From an uncultured Clostridia bacterium (GTDB taxonomy: Bacteria > Bacillota > Clostridia > TANB77 > CAG-508): a DNA stretch of 64,000 nt. Shown here piece by piece: positions 34,081-44,087 of the stretch (positions are counted from its first letter, which is position 1; each line of letters starts with the position of its first letter). The notes under the pieces were generated by a model that saw only the letters and a program-made list of their open reading frames with translations, was not told the DNA's origin and did no database searches. The position numbers and the translations under genes were made by a program. Location: assembly GCA_948777935.1 (NCBI GenBank), contig CAQDYY010000001.1:62001-126000 (forward strand), in the 5' to 3' direction.

Positions 34081-36792
34081 TTGGCAAGAATTTTATTAAT
34101 TGATGGCAATAGTATACTAAACCGTGCATTTTATGGAATAATGGGAAATAAAATGTTAATGACAGAAGATGGAACTTATACAAATGCAGTATATGGCTTT
34201 TTAAGTATTCTGTTTAAAGTAGAAGAAGAACTAAACCCAGAATATGTAGTAGTTGCATTTGACAAAAAAGGACCAACTAAAAGACATGAAATGTATAAAG
34301 AATATAAAGCAAATAGAAAAGGTATGCCAGAAGAACTAGCTATGCAAATGCCTATTATAAAAGAAATATTGATAGCCATGAACATTAAAATAATTGAAAA
34401 AGAAGGCTATGAAGGTGATGATATAATAGGAACATTATCACGTTTTGGAGAAAAAAATGGATTAGATGTTACTATACTTTCAGGAGATAGAGATAATTTT
34501 CAATTAGCAACAGATAAAATTACTATTGAAATACCAAGAACAAAAGCAGGAAAAACAGAAACAGATTATTATGATAGAAATAAAGTAATAGAAGAATATG
34601 GAGTAGAACCATATCAATTAATCCAAGTAAAAGGTTTAATGGGAGATACTTCAGACAATATTCCGGGAGTGCCGGGAGTTGGTGAAAAAACTGCCCTACA
34701 ATTAATAAAAGATTATACAGATATAGATAAGCTTTACGAAGCATTAGAACAAGGAACAGATAGCATAAAGGGGAAGTTACGAGAAAAGCTAGTAGAAAAC
34801 AAAGACTTAGCATTTTTATCTAGAGAATTAGGAAGAATTAATATAGATTCTCCAATAGAAGAAAATTTAGATGAAATGAAAAAAGAAGAATGGGATAATA
34901 AAAAGGTACTAGAGTTATTTAAAAAATATCGTTTTAATAGATATATAGAACGTTTTTCTTTACAAGGCGAAAATACAAATACAAAAGAAGAAATGAAATT
35001 TGAAGTAAAAGAAGTAAATTCAAAAGAAGATATAGAACAATTAACAGTAAATATAAAAAAAGACAAAAAAATGTGTTATAAATTAGTATTAAATGATGAA
35101 ACATCAAATAACTATATCATACCAAAGAAAGTTATAGGGACTAGTATTTGTATTGAAAACACAGTATATTATTATGAATTTCAAAACAAACAAGAAGAAT
35201 TCATTAATGCTTTTAAAGAAATATTTGAAGATAAAGAAATAAGCCTTATAGGATATGAATTATCACATGACTATATTTTGCTAAAACAAATAGGAATTAC
35301 ACCAAATAATTTGGCATTTGATGTAAAAATTGCAGCATATTTATTAAATCCAGTTTCTTCAAAATATCCATTAGATGGACTAAGTATGAGTTATGCTGAT
35401 ATTGATATTTTAGATTATTTACAAAAAAATGGAGTAGAAGAAGAAAAGGCACAGTTAAACTTGTTTGAAACAGAAGTGCCAAAGGATTCAAAGAAAAAAC
35501 AAGAAAGTATAATATCAGTATATGCAATTAGCAAATTACAAACAGCTTTAGAAGAAAGGTTAAAAGAAGAAGATTCATACACACTATTTACAGATATTGA
35601 AATGCCACTTGTTAAAGTATTAGCAGATATGCAATTTGTGGGAATGAAAGTAGAAAAAGATGAACTAATTTCGTATGGAAATATTTTAAAACAACAAATA
35701 GAAGAATTAACGGAGGAGATTTACCATTTAGTAGGTGAAGAATTTAATATAAATTCACCAAAACAATTAGGAGAAGTTTTATTTGAAAAATTAAAGCTTC
35801 CATATGCAAAAAAAACAAAAAGTGGCTATTCCACTGATGTAGATGCACTAGAAAAAATAAGAGATGAACATCCAGTAGTCGAAAAAATATTAGATTACCG
35901 TGGAATAATGAAGCTAAATTCTACTTATGTAGAAGGGTTATTACCATATATAAAAGAAGACAAAAGGATTCACTCATATTTTCATCAAACAGTAACAGCA
36001 ACAGGAAGAATTAGCTCTACAGAGCCAAATTTGCAAAATATACCAACAAGAAACGATATGGGAAAAAAGATAAGAAAAGCATTTAAACCAAGCGAAAACC
36101 ATGTATTTTTAGATGCTGATTATTCACAAATTGAACTAAGAGTACTTGCTCATATTTCAGAAGATGAACACATGATAGAAGCCTTTAAAAATGATGAAGA
36201 TATACATGCACAAGCTGCTTCTAAAGTATTAAATATACCAATAGAAGAAGTAACACATGAACAAAGGTCAAATGCAAAAGCTGTAAACTTTGGTATTGTA
36301 TATGGAATTAGCGATTTTGGTTTAGCAGAACAATTAAAAGTATCTAAAAAGCAAGCAAGTCAGTATATTGAACAATATCTTGAAAAATACAGTGGTATTA
36401 AGAAGTTTATGGATGATGTAGTAGAAGAGGCAAAAGAAAAAGGATATGTAGAAACATTATTCCATAGAAAGAGACAACTTCCAGAGCTAAAATCTTCTAA
36501 TTATATGGTAAGACAATTTGGTGCAAGAGCGGCAATGAATACACCAATACAAGGAACAGCAGCAGATATTATGAAAATTGCTATGATTGATGTATTTAAT
36601 AGGTTACAAGAACAAGGGCTAAAATCTAAACTAGTACTTCAAGTTCATGATGAATTAATAATAGATACAGATATAGAAGAAAAAGACAAAGTAAGCGAAA
36701 TTTTAAGAAGTTCAATGGAAAATGCAGTAAAACTAAATGTGCCATTAAAAGTAGAATTATCAGAAGCAAACGACTGGTATGATGCCAAATAA
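34081..36792 (+). CDS. polA: DNA polymerase I
   Basis: 903 residues from TTG, with AGGAGG 7 bases upstream and no nearer ATG that keeps the conserved start ILLIDGNSILNRAFYG. The 5' nuclease domain (1-290) keeps DGNS, EGYEGDDIIGTL and SGDRDNFQL. The 3'-5' exonuclease domain (about 310-480) is degenerate, as in Bacillus Pol I. The polymerase domain shows DADYSQIELRVLAH (motif A), RSNAKAVNFGIVYG (motif B) and QVHDELI (motif C). It fills gaps and removes RNA primers. It contains no in-frame CGG in 903 codons. Confidence 0.96.
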   Translation: MARILLIDGNSILNRAFYGIMGNKMLMTEDGTYTNAVYGFLSILFKVEEELNPEYVVVAFDKKGPTKRHEMYKEYKANRKGMPEELAMQMPIIKEILIAMNIKIIEKEGYEGDDIIGTLSRFGEKNGLDVTILSGDRDNFQLATDKITIEIPRTKAGKTETDYYDRNKVIEEYGVEPYQLIQVKGLMGDTSDNIPGVPGVGEKTALQLIKDYTDIDKLYEALEQGTDSIKGKLREKLVENKDLAFLSRELGRINIDSPIEENLDEMKKEEWDNKKVLELFKKYRFNRYIERFSLQGENTNTKEEMKFEVKEVNSKEDIEQLTVNIKKDKKMCYKLVLNDETSNNYIIPKKVIGTSICIENTVYYYEFQNKQEEFINAFKEIFEDKEISLIGYELSHDYILLKQIGITPNNLAFDVKIAAYLLNPVSSKYPLDGLSMSYADIDILDYLQKNGVEEEKAQLNLFETEVPKDSKKKQESIISVYAISKLQTALEERLKEEDSYTLFTDIEMPLVKVLADMQFVGMKVEKDELISYGNILKQQIEELTEEIYHLVGEEFNINSPKQLGEVLFEKLKLPYAKKTKSGYSTDVDALEKIRDEHPVVEKILDYRGIMKLNSTYVEGLLPYIKEDKRIHSYFHQTVTATGRISSTEPNLQNIPTRNDMGKKIRKAFKPSENHVFLDADYSQIELRVLAHISEDEHMIEAFKNDEDIHAQAASKVLNIPIEEVTHEQRSNAKAVNFGIVYGISDFGLAEQLKVSKKQASQYIEQYLEKYSGIKKFMDDVVEEAKEKGYVETLFHRKRQLPELKSSNYMVRQFGARAAMNTPIQGTAADIMKIAMIDVFNRLQEQGLKSKLVLQVHDELIIDTDIEEKDKVSEILRSSMENAVKLNVPLKVELSEANDWYDAK

Positions 36793-36816
36793 GTATAATG
36801 TAAGAGGTGTAAAAAA

Positions 36817-37383
36817 GTGCGAAAGGGCGTAAAAATAGGAATTATAATAAGTATAATACTAGTATTAATTTTAGTACTATTTTTTGTATTTAAAGTACAA
36901 AACATAGTATTAAAAAAAGTATATCCTAAAAAGTATTCTGAATATGTATATAAATATTCAGAAGAATATGAAGTAGACCCATTATTAATATTTGCTATTA
37001 TTAAAGCGGAAAGCAATTTTAATCCAAATGTAGTTTCTTCTAGCAAAGCAATTGGGCTTATGCAATTGATGGATGCAACAGCAGAAGAACTAGCAAGAAA
37101 ACTAGATATTACTTTTGAAAAAGAATCTTCACTATATGACCCAGAACTAAATATAAAGCTAGGAACAAAGTATTTTTCAGATTTATTAAAAGAATATAAA
37201 CAAAATACACTTCTTGCACTAACCTCATATAATGCAGGAAAAGGTAATGTAAAAAGGTGGATTGAACAAGGTGTAATAAAAGAAGACGGAAGTGATATAG
37301 AAAATATACCTTATAAAGAAACAAATAATTATGTAAGAAAGATTGTAAGAGATTATAAAATATATAAAGAATTATATAAATAA
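36817..37383 (+). CDS. Membrane-anchored lytic transglycosylase (SLT)
   Basis: 188 residues from a GTG start (GAGGTG upstream). One membrane anchor (about 5-25) is followed by an SLT domain with catalytic Glu in IIKAESNFNPNVVSSSKAIGLMQLM, YDPELNIKLGTKYFSDLL and LTSYNAGKGNVKRW. It cleaves the MurNAc-GlcNAc bond with anhydro-sugar formation at the outer membrane face. It is similar to the YjbJ-like SLT proteins found downstream of polA/coaE in clostridia. The spacing to polA (24 bases) suggests one operon. Confidence 0.9.
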   Translation: MRKGVKIGIIISIILVLILVLFFVFKVQNIVLKKVYPKKYSEYVYKYSEEYEVDPLLIFAIIKAESNFNPNVVSSSKAIGLMQLMDATAEELARKLDITFEKESSLYDPELNIKLGTKYFSDLLKEYKQNTLLALTSYNAGKGNVKRWIEQGVIKEDGSDIENIPYKETNNYVRKIVRDYKIYKELYK

Positions 37384-37401
37384 CAAAAGGAGGAAGTTTT
37401 A

Positions 37402-38403
37402 ATGGCAATATTAGTTACAGGTGGTGCAGGGTTTATTGGAAGCCATACAGTAGTAGAATTATTAAATGAAGGAAAAGAAGTTGTTATTATTGATAATTTT
37501 TCAAATAGTAAAAAAGAAGTATTAGATGCAATTAGGAAAATTACAAATAAAGACTTTAAATTTTATGAGATTGATTATTTAGATAGAGAAAAGCTAGAAA
37601 AAGTATTTGAAGAAAATAAAATTGATGCGGTACTAAATTTTGCAGGTTTTAAATCTGTAGGAGAATCAATAGAAAAACCAATAGAATATTATACAAATAA
37701 TATTTCAGGAGCATTAGTTTTACTAGATACAATGAGAAAATATGGTGTAAAAAATTTTATATTTAGTTCATCTGCAACAGTATATGGTGAACCAGAACGT
37801 ATTCCACTTACAGAAGATTGTAAAACAGGTAGTACTACTAATCCATATGGAACATCAAAACTATATATTGAGCAAATTTTAAAAGATATTTATACATCAG
37901 ACCCAAGTTGGAATATTTGTATTTTAAGATATTTTAACCCAGTAGGAGCACATGAAAGCGGTTTAATTGGAGAAGAACCACAAGGAATTCCTAATAATTT
38001 AATGCCATATGTAGCAAGGGTAGCTTTAGGTACTTTAAAAGAATTATCAATATATGGAGATGACTATGATACTAAAGATGGAACAGGGGTAAGAGATTAT
38101 ATCCATGTAGTAGACTTAGCAAAAGGTCATATAAAAGCATTACAAAAATTAGAAAAAGAAAAACAAGGTTTATTTATATATAATTTAGGTACAGGAAAAG
38201 GATATAGTGTGCTAGATATGGTAAAGGCTTTTGAAAAAGTAACAGGGAAAAAAGTAGCTTATAAGATAGCTCCAAGAAGAGAAGGAGATATAGCAACATG
38301 CTATGCAGACCCTAAAAAGGCAAAAGAAGAATTAGGATGGCAAGCAGATTTAGGAATAGATGAAATGTGTAGAGATAGTTGGAATTATATAAATAGGGGT
38401 TAA
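37402..38403 (+). CDS. galE: UDP-glucose 4-epimerase
   Basis: 333 residues of the short-chain dehydrogenase fold: GGAGFIGSH for NAD, FSSSATVYG with the catalytic Ser/Thr, and YGTSK with the YxxxK pair. RYFNPVGAHESG and GTGVRDYIHVVDLA are typical GalE substrate-site segments. It interconverts UDP-glucose and UDP-galactose, feeding surface glycan synthesis by the transferases at 20-34 kb. AGGAGG precedes the ATG. A compact terminator at 38408 closes the polA-SLT-galE unit. Confidence 0.95.
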   Translation: MAILVTGGAGFIGSHTVVELLNEGKEVVIIDNFSNSKKEVLDAIRKITNKDFKFYEIDYLDREKLEKVFEENKIDAVLNFAGFKSVGESIEKPIEYYTNNISGALVLLDTMRKYGVKNFIFSSSATVYGEPERIPLTEDCKTGSTTNPYGTSKLYIEQILKDIYTSDPSWNICILRYFNPVGAHESGLIGEEPQGIPNNLMPYVARVALGTLKELSIYGDDYDTKDGTGVRDYIHVVDLAKGHIKALQKLEKEKQGLFIYNLGTGKGYSVLDMVKAFEKVTGKKVAYKIAPRREGDIATCYADPKKAKEELGWQADLGIDEMCRDSWNYINRG

Positions 38404-38407
38404 AAAG

Positions 38408-38433
38408 AGGCATTAACAAAAATGCCTTTTTTT
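38408..38433 (+). terminator. Rho-independent terminator after galE
   Basis: AGGCATT pairs with AATGCCT across a 6-base loop, followed by seven T. Confidence 0.9.
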
Positions 38434-38488
38434 GATCAGGAATTTTTAGTTATGAGGCTTTTTGTCTAAAAATGTCAAAATGTTTTTC

Positions 38489-38516
38489 TTGCAAAATAGC
38501 AAAAAAGATGTATAAT
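38489..38516 (+). promoter_or_regulatory. Promoter-like boxes before the Rpn-type pseudogene
   Basis: TTGCAA, 16 bases, TATAAT. The pseudogene begins about 125 bases downstream, so a long untranslated leader would be needed. Confidence 0.45.
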
Positions 38517-38639
38517 AATAAAGAATTAAATCTAAAAATTTAAAATTCAAAAACATCAGTGTAAAAACAAATAAGAAATTCTAAAAAAGTTGCAGACAAA
38601 AATCCAATAAAAAATAGAAAACTAAAGGAGGTAATTAAA

Positions 38640-39698
38640 ATAAAAACTAGTCAAAAAGAGAAAAACAGCATAAAACATATTGACAATAAAACAAATATGT
38701 TTTATGATATATTTATAAGAAAGGACATAGCAAAATTTACATATCAAGATTATCTGTATATAGAAAGGCAAAAAACAATCCACTGTTCTGAAATAAGAGA
38801 AGAAGAAGCAAAATATGAAGCGATAAGTTCTAACAGTATACACAATGTACATGATAAAACATTTTGAAAAATATTAGATAACAAAACAAATGCTGCATAT
38901 GTTATAAATAAAGCATTAAACCTAACAAAACAAATAGAAGCAGAAGAAATAGAACAATATACAAATAGATACATAACAGAAGAATATACAGATAAAGAAA
39001 CAGATATAGTATACAAAATGAAAGACAAAGAAATCTATTTTCTAATTGAACATCAAAGTAGTGTAGACTATTCTATGAGTTTTAGGTTAGAAGAATACAA
39101 ATTAGAAATAATGAAAAGTGCAATAGATAAAAGAAAAATAAAAACAAAAGAGTATGAAATACCAACAGTAATACCAATAGTAGTATATACAGGAAAAGAG
39201 AAATGGAAAGTAAGAAGAAAGCTAAGTACAGTGCAAGATGAAAGGCTAGAAAACTTAAATTTACAACAATATAACTTAATAGATATAAATAGATATACAA
39301 AAGAAGACTTATTAAAAAGCGATAAATATATGGACAAAATATTTTTAATAGAAAAATATGAAAATGTAGATGAATTAAGAAGAATATTGCCCAAAATAGA
39401 AAAGCAGTTAACAAAAGAAGAAAAAAAGGATTTAATTAGCATCATAAGAGCAAATTTGAAAGGAAAAGTAGGAGAAGAAAAAGTAGAAGAGTTAATAAAA
39501 GAAATGAAAGGGGAAGATGGAGATATGTTAGGATGTGTAGAAATGGTATGGGAAGAAGGAGTAAGTAAAGGAAGAGAAGAGGGAAGAAAAGAAGGAAGAA
39601 AAAGCATTATAAGTAGTATGTTGAAGAATGGGATGAGCTTAAAAGAAATACAAACAATAACAAAAGCAACTAAAAAAGAGATAGAAGAAGCTAAATAA
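38640..39698 (+). pseudogene. Rpn-family recombination-promoting nuclease, decayed
   Basis: The reading frame spans about 350 codons of an Rpn/PD-(D/E)XK transposase-like protein: HDKTF-KILDNKTNAA, then DIVYKMKDKEIYFLIEHQSSVDYSM (the EHQS nuclease motif), PTVIPIVVYTG and the C-terminal GREEGRKEGRKS repeat. Two defects are visible. A good GGAGGT site stands before ATA where ATG is expected (38640), and TGA at 38865-38867 interrupts HDKTF-KIL where Lys is usual. The open part from ATG 39018 (226 codons) still contains the nuclease core. Such genes spread as accessory elements. Neither defect is a frameshift, so they are unlike the CGG sites. Confidence 0.8.
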
Positions 39699-39909
39699 GA
39701 AATAATGAAAATGTGAAAAATGGAGCGACTTGCAAAAGTTGCTCTATTTTTCAATATAGTTCACCAAAAATTTACAAAAAATAGGGCTTGACTAGTTTAC
39801 ATATTTCGTAAAAGTTGGTATAATAGAAAACATATGAAATTGGAAAGATAATAAGAATGCATATTAATTAATATACAACCATATATTATACTTTGTACAT
39901 AAAGAAAGG

Positions 39910-39930
39910 ATGTTGAATTATAAATTATGA
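39910..39930 (+). promoter_or_regulatory. Six-codon leader ORF overlapping the RND exporter start
   Basis: After AAAGAAAGG, ATG TTG AAT TAT AAA TTA TGA runs into the exporter ATG at 39927 (stop and start overlap as ATGA). The best binding site serves this mini-ORF rather than the exporter, so the exporter is probably translated by coupling. The 228-base space before it contains otherwise only AT-rich DNA and a weak -10. Confidence 0.4.
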
Positions 39931-42900
39931 TTTCAAATTATAGTGTCAAAAAGCCATTTACCGTATTTGTGGCAGTTATTTTAATTATTTTATTAGGATT
40001 TATTTCATTTACAAACATGACAACAGATTTACTACCTAAAATGGATTTACCATATGCACTAATTTTAACTACATATGTAGGAGCAAGCCCAGAAAAAGTA
40101 GAAACAACAGTAACCAAGCCAATAGAGCAATCAATGGCAACAGTTAGTAATGTAAAAAACATTTCATCTGTTTCATCTGAAAATTCTTCAATGGTAATAC
40201 TAGAGTTTTCAAATGGTGTAAACATGGATTCAGCTTTAATAGAGTTAAATGGAAAATTAGATTTAATTAAAGCAGCTTGGAAAGATGATGCAATTTCTGC
40301 ACCAATTGTTAGTAAAATAAATCCAAATATGTTAGCAGTTATGACCTCTTCAATAGATGTTAAAAACATGGATAATGCCCAAATAAAGGAATTTGTTAGT
40401 AATAGCATATTACCAGAATTAGAGAGAATAGAAGGTGTTGCATCTGTTAGCACATCTGGTATTATAGAAGAACAAATACAAATTAAATTAAACCAAGAAA
40501 AGATCGATTCTATTAATGAAAAACTAGTAAATAGTGTTAATAGTAAATTATCTAAAACGGGAAATGAACTAAAAAAGGCAAAAGAACAAATTGAGCAAGG
40601 GAAACAGGAACTTGCTAAACAACAAACAGAACAAATGGAGAAAATTGGTACAGGTTTAAGTAGCATAAAAACTGGTATATCTACTATTTCTAAAACACAA
40701 ACAGAATTAGAAAATAAAGAAGAAAACTTAAAATTTATGCAAGCAGCATTAGTACAAAGCATTTCTGAAAAAGATAGTTTGAGTGCTAAGCTGAATAAAG
40801 AAAAAGAAGAACTTGTAGCTATGGGAAGTAATCTAACTCAAGAACAGAAAATAAGATTGCAAACATTAGAAAGTAACATTAATAAAATAGAACAATTAAA
40901 ACAAGAAAATGTATTTAAACTAAGTGAATTACAAAAACAAAATGAGCAATTAGTAACAGGAAAAAATGAAATAATAGCTAAAAAAACAGCATTACAAGAA
41001 CAAGAAAAGGAATTAGAAAATGCAAAATCTGTTTTAACTAGTGAACTAAGTAAAGCCTCTTCAGAATTAGAAAGAGGAGAACAAGAGTTAAATAAAGGTA
41101 TACAAGAATTTGAATCAGCACGTGATAAAGCATTAAAAAATGCATCTATTGATGGAATTATTACTGAAAGTATGATTTCTAATATATTAATGGCTAATAA
41201 CTTTTCTATGCCAGCAGGATATATAGAAAGTACAGATGATAAAATGCTTATCAAAGTAGGAGAAAAATTTGAAAACATAGATGAAATCAAAAATTTAACT
41301 ATTCTATCATTTGATATAGCAGGACTAGAAAAAATTAGACTTGAAGACTTAGCAGATATTGATTATACAGATAATTCAGATGAAGTATATGCAAAAGTAA
41401 ATGGTAATAATGCAATTGTATTAAGTTTTCAAAAACAAAGTACTGCATCTACAGCAGAAGTATGTAAAGATATTACAGCTAAAATGGAAAAATTAGAGAA
41501 GGACAATGAGAATATTCATTTTACAACACTTATGGACCAAGGAATGTATATAGACTTAATTGTTGGAACAGTACTAGAAAACTTATTATATGGTGCAATA
41601 CTAGCAATAATTATTCTATTCATATTCTTAAAGGATTTTAGACCAACAATAATAATTGCACTATCTATACCAATAAGTTTAACATTTGCAATTACGCTTA
41701 TGTACTTTACAGGAGTAACAATTAACATTATATCATTATCAGGTCTAGCTCTTGCAGTTGGAATGCTAGTAGATAATGCCATTGTTGTTATAGAAAACAT
41801 ATATAGATTACGTAGTGAAGGAAGTAGTGTAAAAGAAGCAGCAATACAAGGTGCATCACGTGTGGCAGGTGCAATTATAGCCTCAACTTTAACAACAGTG
41901 TGTGTATTTTTACCAATAGTATTTGTTGAGGGAATATCAAGACAATTATTTGCTGATATGGGATTAACAATTGCATATTCATTACTTGCAAGTTTAATTG
42001 TAGCACTTACTTTAGTACCTGCAATGGCATCAAAAATATTTAAAAATTCAAAACCTAAAGAAACAAGGCTATTTGATAAATTTGTAGAATTTTATGCTAG
42101 AACATTAAAAGCTATATTAAACCATAGAGCAATAGTAGTTATTTTATGTGTTGTGTTATTAGTAGTAAGTGGAGCATTAGCAGGTAGTATGGGAACAGCA
42201 TTTATTCCAGAAGTAGATGGAAATAGTATGTCTATTACCCTTACACCACCAAAGGAAGCAACTTCTAAAGAAGTAAAAGATAAATCAAATGAAATAATTG
42301 ATACAATTTTGACTAATATTGAAGATATTGAAACTATTGGAGCTTTAGATTCTGGTTCTTCTGGAATGTTAGCTGGAGGTTCAAAAAATACAATTAGTAT
42401 GTATGCAATATTAAAAGAAGAGAAGAGTTTATCAAATAGAGAAATAGAAAAGAAAATATATGAATTAATAGGGGACACAAATTATGAAATAAGTGTAAGT
42501 ACATCTAATATGGATATGTCTTCTATGATGTCATCAGGAATTCAAATTGTAGTAAAAGGAAAAGACACAGACAAATTACAAGAAATTGCAAAAGAAGTAA
42601 CTGGTATGTTAGAAGGAATAGATGGAATAGATAAGATAGATTCTGGAATTTCTGAAACACAAAAAGAGCAAAGAGTAACTGTTAATAAAAATAAAGCAAT
42701 GGAATATGGTTTAACAGTTGCAGGGGTATACCAAACTATTTCAGAAAAGGTTTCAAATGAAAAAGAGGCAACAGAAGTTACAATAGATAATAAAGATTAT
42801 CCAATTGTTGTTATAAAACAAGATGAAAAGAAGACTACAACAAGTAATTTAGCAGATATTGTATTATCTGGAAACAAAAATAATGAAGCAGTAGAAGTGA

Positions 42901-43613
42901 AGTTATCAGAAATTGCAACTATTGAAGAAACAGATGGTTTAGCATCAATATCAAGAGATAATCAAGAAAGATATATTACTGTAACTGCATCTATTAAGTC
43001 AGATAGTAATGTTGGTTTAGTAGGTAGAGATGTAGAAAGTAAAATAAAGGAATATAAGGCACCAGAGGGATATAATGTAGAAATAGAAGGAGAAAGTGAA
43101 ACAATAAATGAATCATTAAAAGATTTATTACTTATGATTTTACTTGCAGTAGTATTTATCTATTTAATAATGGTAGCACAATTCCAATCATTAAAATCGC
43201 CATTTATAGTAATGTTTACTATACCACTTGCTTTTACAGGAGGATTATTTGCACTATGGATTACAGGATGTGAAATAAGCTTAATAGCAATGCTTGGTTT
43301 CTTAATGCTTGCAGGTGTAGTAGTAAATAATGGTATTGTATTTATTGATTATGCAAATAGCTTGCGTTTAGAAAAAGGCTTAAAAGTAAAAGAAGCATTA
43401 ATTGAAACAGGAAAAACAAGAATAAAACCAATACTAATGACAGCATTAACAACTATTTTAGGATTATCTACAATGGCATTAGGTATAGGTCAAGGTTCTG
43501 AAATGATACAACCATTAGGAATAGTAACAATAGGAGGATTAATGTATTCTACTATATTAACACTATATCTAATTCCAGCATTATATAGTTTAATGAATAG
43601 AGATAGGAAATAG
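39927..43613 (+). CDS. RND/HAE1-family exporter with coiled-coil insertion
   Basis: 1228 residues. It has the AcrB-like duplicated plan: a membrane helix at 10-28, an outer porter domain, and a second half after about residue 550. Membrane blocks include LSGLALAVGMLVDNAIVVIENI (the helix with the proton-relay Asp pair) and, in the second half, LLMILLAVVFIYLIMVAQFQSL and MLAGVVVNNGIVFIDY. The first porter domain carries a long Glu/Lys coiled coil (about 195-400), a feature of Gram-positive HAE1 proteins that lack an outer membrane partner. Substrates are unknown; drugs, lipids or peptides are usual. No regulator is adjacent. A terminator at 43609 separates it from the metal operon. Confidence 0.9.
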   Translation: MISNYSVKKPFTVFVAVILIILLGFISFTNMTTDLLPKMDLPYALILTTYVGASPEKVETTVTKPIEQSMATVSNVKNISSVSSENSSMVILEFSNGVNMDSALIELNGKLDLIKAAWKDDAISAPIVSKINPNMLAVMTSSIDVKNMDNAQIKEFVSNSILPELERIEGVASVSTSGIIEEQIQIKLNQEKIDSINEKLVNSVNSKLSKTGNELKKAKEQIEQGKQELAKQQTEQMEKIGTGLSSIKTGISTISKTQTELENKEENLKFMQAALVQSISEKDSLSAKLNKEKEELVAMGSNLTQEQKIRLQTLESNINKIEQLKQENVFKLSELQKQNEQLVTGKNEIIAKKTALQEQEKELENAKSVLTSELSKASSELERGEQELNKGIQEFESARDKALKNASIDGIITESMISNILMANNFSMPAGYIESTDDKMLIKVGEKFENIDEIKNLTILSFDIAGLEKIRLEDLADIDYTDNSDEVYAKVNGNNAIVLSFQKQSTASTAEVCKDITAKMEKLEKDNENIHFTTLMDQGMYIDLIVGTVLENLLYGAILAIIILFIFLKDFRPTIIIALSIPISLTFAITLMYFTGVTINIISLSGLALAVGMLVDNAIVVIENIYRLRSEGSSVKEAAIQGASRVAGAIIASTLTTVCVFLPIVFVEGISRQLFADMGLTIAYSLLASLIVALTLVPAMASKIFKNSKPKETRLFDKFVEFYARTLKAILNHRAIVVILCVVLLVVSGALAGSMGTAFIPEVDGNSMSITLTPPKEATSKEVKDKSNEIIDTILTNIEDIETIGALDSGSSGMLAGGSKNTISMYAILKEEKSLSNREIEKKIYELIGDTNYEISVSTSNMDMSSMMSSGIQIVVKGKDTDKLQEIAKEVTGMLEGIDGIDKIDSGISETQKEQRVTVNKNKAMEYGLTVAGVYQTISEKVSNEKEATEVTIDNKDYPIVVIKQDEKKTTTSNLADIVLSGNKNNEAVEVKLSEIATIEETDGLASISRDNQERYITVTASIKSDSNVGLVGRDVESKIKEYKAPEGYNVEIEGESETINESLKDLLLMILLAVVFIYLIMVAQFQSLKSPFIVMFTIPLAFTGGLFALWITGCEISLIAMLGFLMLAGVVVNNGIVFIDYANSLRLEKGLKVKEALIETGKTRIKPILMTALTTILGLSTMALGIGQGSEMIQPLGIVTIGGLMYSTILTLYLIPALYSLMNRDRK

Positions 43614-43640
43614 AGGAGAAATTTTCTTCTCTATTTTTTT
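43609..43640 (+). terminator. Terminator after the RND exporter
   Basis: AATAGAGGAGAA pairs with TTCTTCTCTATT (one wobble) and runs into TTTTTT; the stop codon lies inside the left arm. Confidence 0.8.
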
Positions 43641-43651
43641 CACAAAAGGTA

Positions 43652-43704
43652 TTGACAAAGAATATTATATAATATATATTAACATATGAACATGTATTCA
43701 TATG
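43652..43704 (+). promoter_or_regulatory. Promoter and ArsR-type operator of the metal-efflux operon
   Basis: TTGACA, 17 bases, TATATT (43652-43680) is followed at 43683-43704 by the inverted repeat CATATGAA-N6-TTCATATG. This resembles known SmtB/CadC operators (ATA-tgAACA-TGTTca-TAT type) and lies over the likely transcription start, fitting repression by the first gene and release on metal binding. Confidence 0.8.
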
Positions 43705-43716
43705 AAAGGAGAAAAT

Positions 43717-44085
43717 ATGGAGGACAAAGAATTTATTTGTGGGGAAAAATGCCCACATTATCAAAAAATAGATGAAGTAAAAAAGACAGAACCAAATATA
43801 GAAGAGATAGAAAACCTATCTAATATGTTTAAACTATTTGCAGATAACACAAGGCTTCGTATTATATGTAGCATCTTAAATACAGAACTATGTGTGTGTG
43901 ATTTATGCGAATTATTAGACTTAAACCAATCTACTGTATCACACCAACTACAAATATTAAGAAATGCAAAACTTGTTAAATATAGAAGAGAGGGAAAGCA
44001 AATTTATTATAGCTTACAAGATGAACATATAGAACAAATTATTTCTACAAGTTTAGCACACATTTTAGAAGAGGAGGGAAAATAG
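43717..44085 (+). CDS. ArsR/SmtB-family metal-sensing repressor (CadC-like)
   Basis: 122 residues from ATG 43717, which has AAAGGAG at good spacing; an upstream ATG at 43702 overlaps the operator. The winged helix is complete: MFKLFADNTRLRIICSIL, the alpha-3N-style ligand motif ELCVCDLC, the recognition helix QSTVSHQLQILRNAKLV and the wing RREGKQIYYSL. Extra Cys/His near the N-terminus (CGEKCPHY) matches CadC-type Cd/Pb/Zn sensors. It would repress itself and the ATPase gene two bases downstream. The operator at 43683-43704 fits this role. Confidence 0.9.
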   Translation: MEDKEFICGEKCPHYQKIDEVKKTEPNIEEIENLSNMFKLFADNTRLRIICSILNTELCVCDLCELLDLNQSTVSHQLQILRNAKLVKYRREGKQIYYSLQDEHIEQIISTSLAHILEEEGK

Positions 44086-44087
44086 AA

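Noticed and set aside
38865..38867. TGA recoded as an amino acid
   Set aside because: Other genes here end in TGA (for example the DUF2304 gene), and this gene also lacks a start codon; decay is simpler.
39068..39754. Long minus-strand reading frame opposite the Rpn-type gene
   Set aside because: It is a shadow frame of an A-rich coding strand: Ser/Phe/Leu-rich, with no ribosome site or family features.
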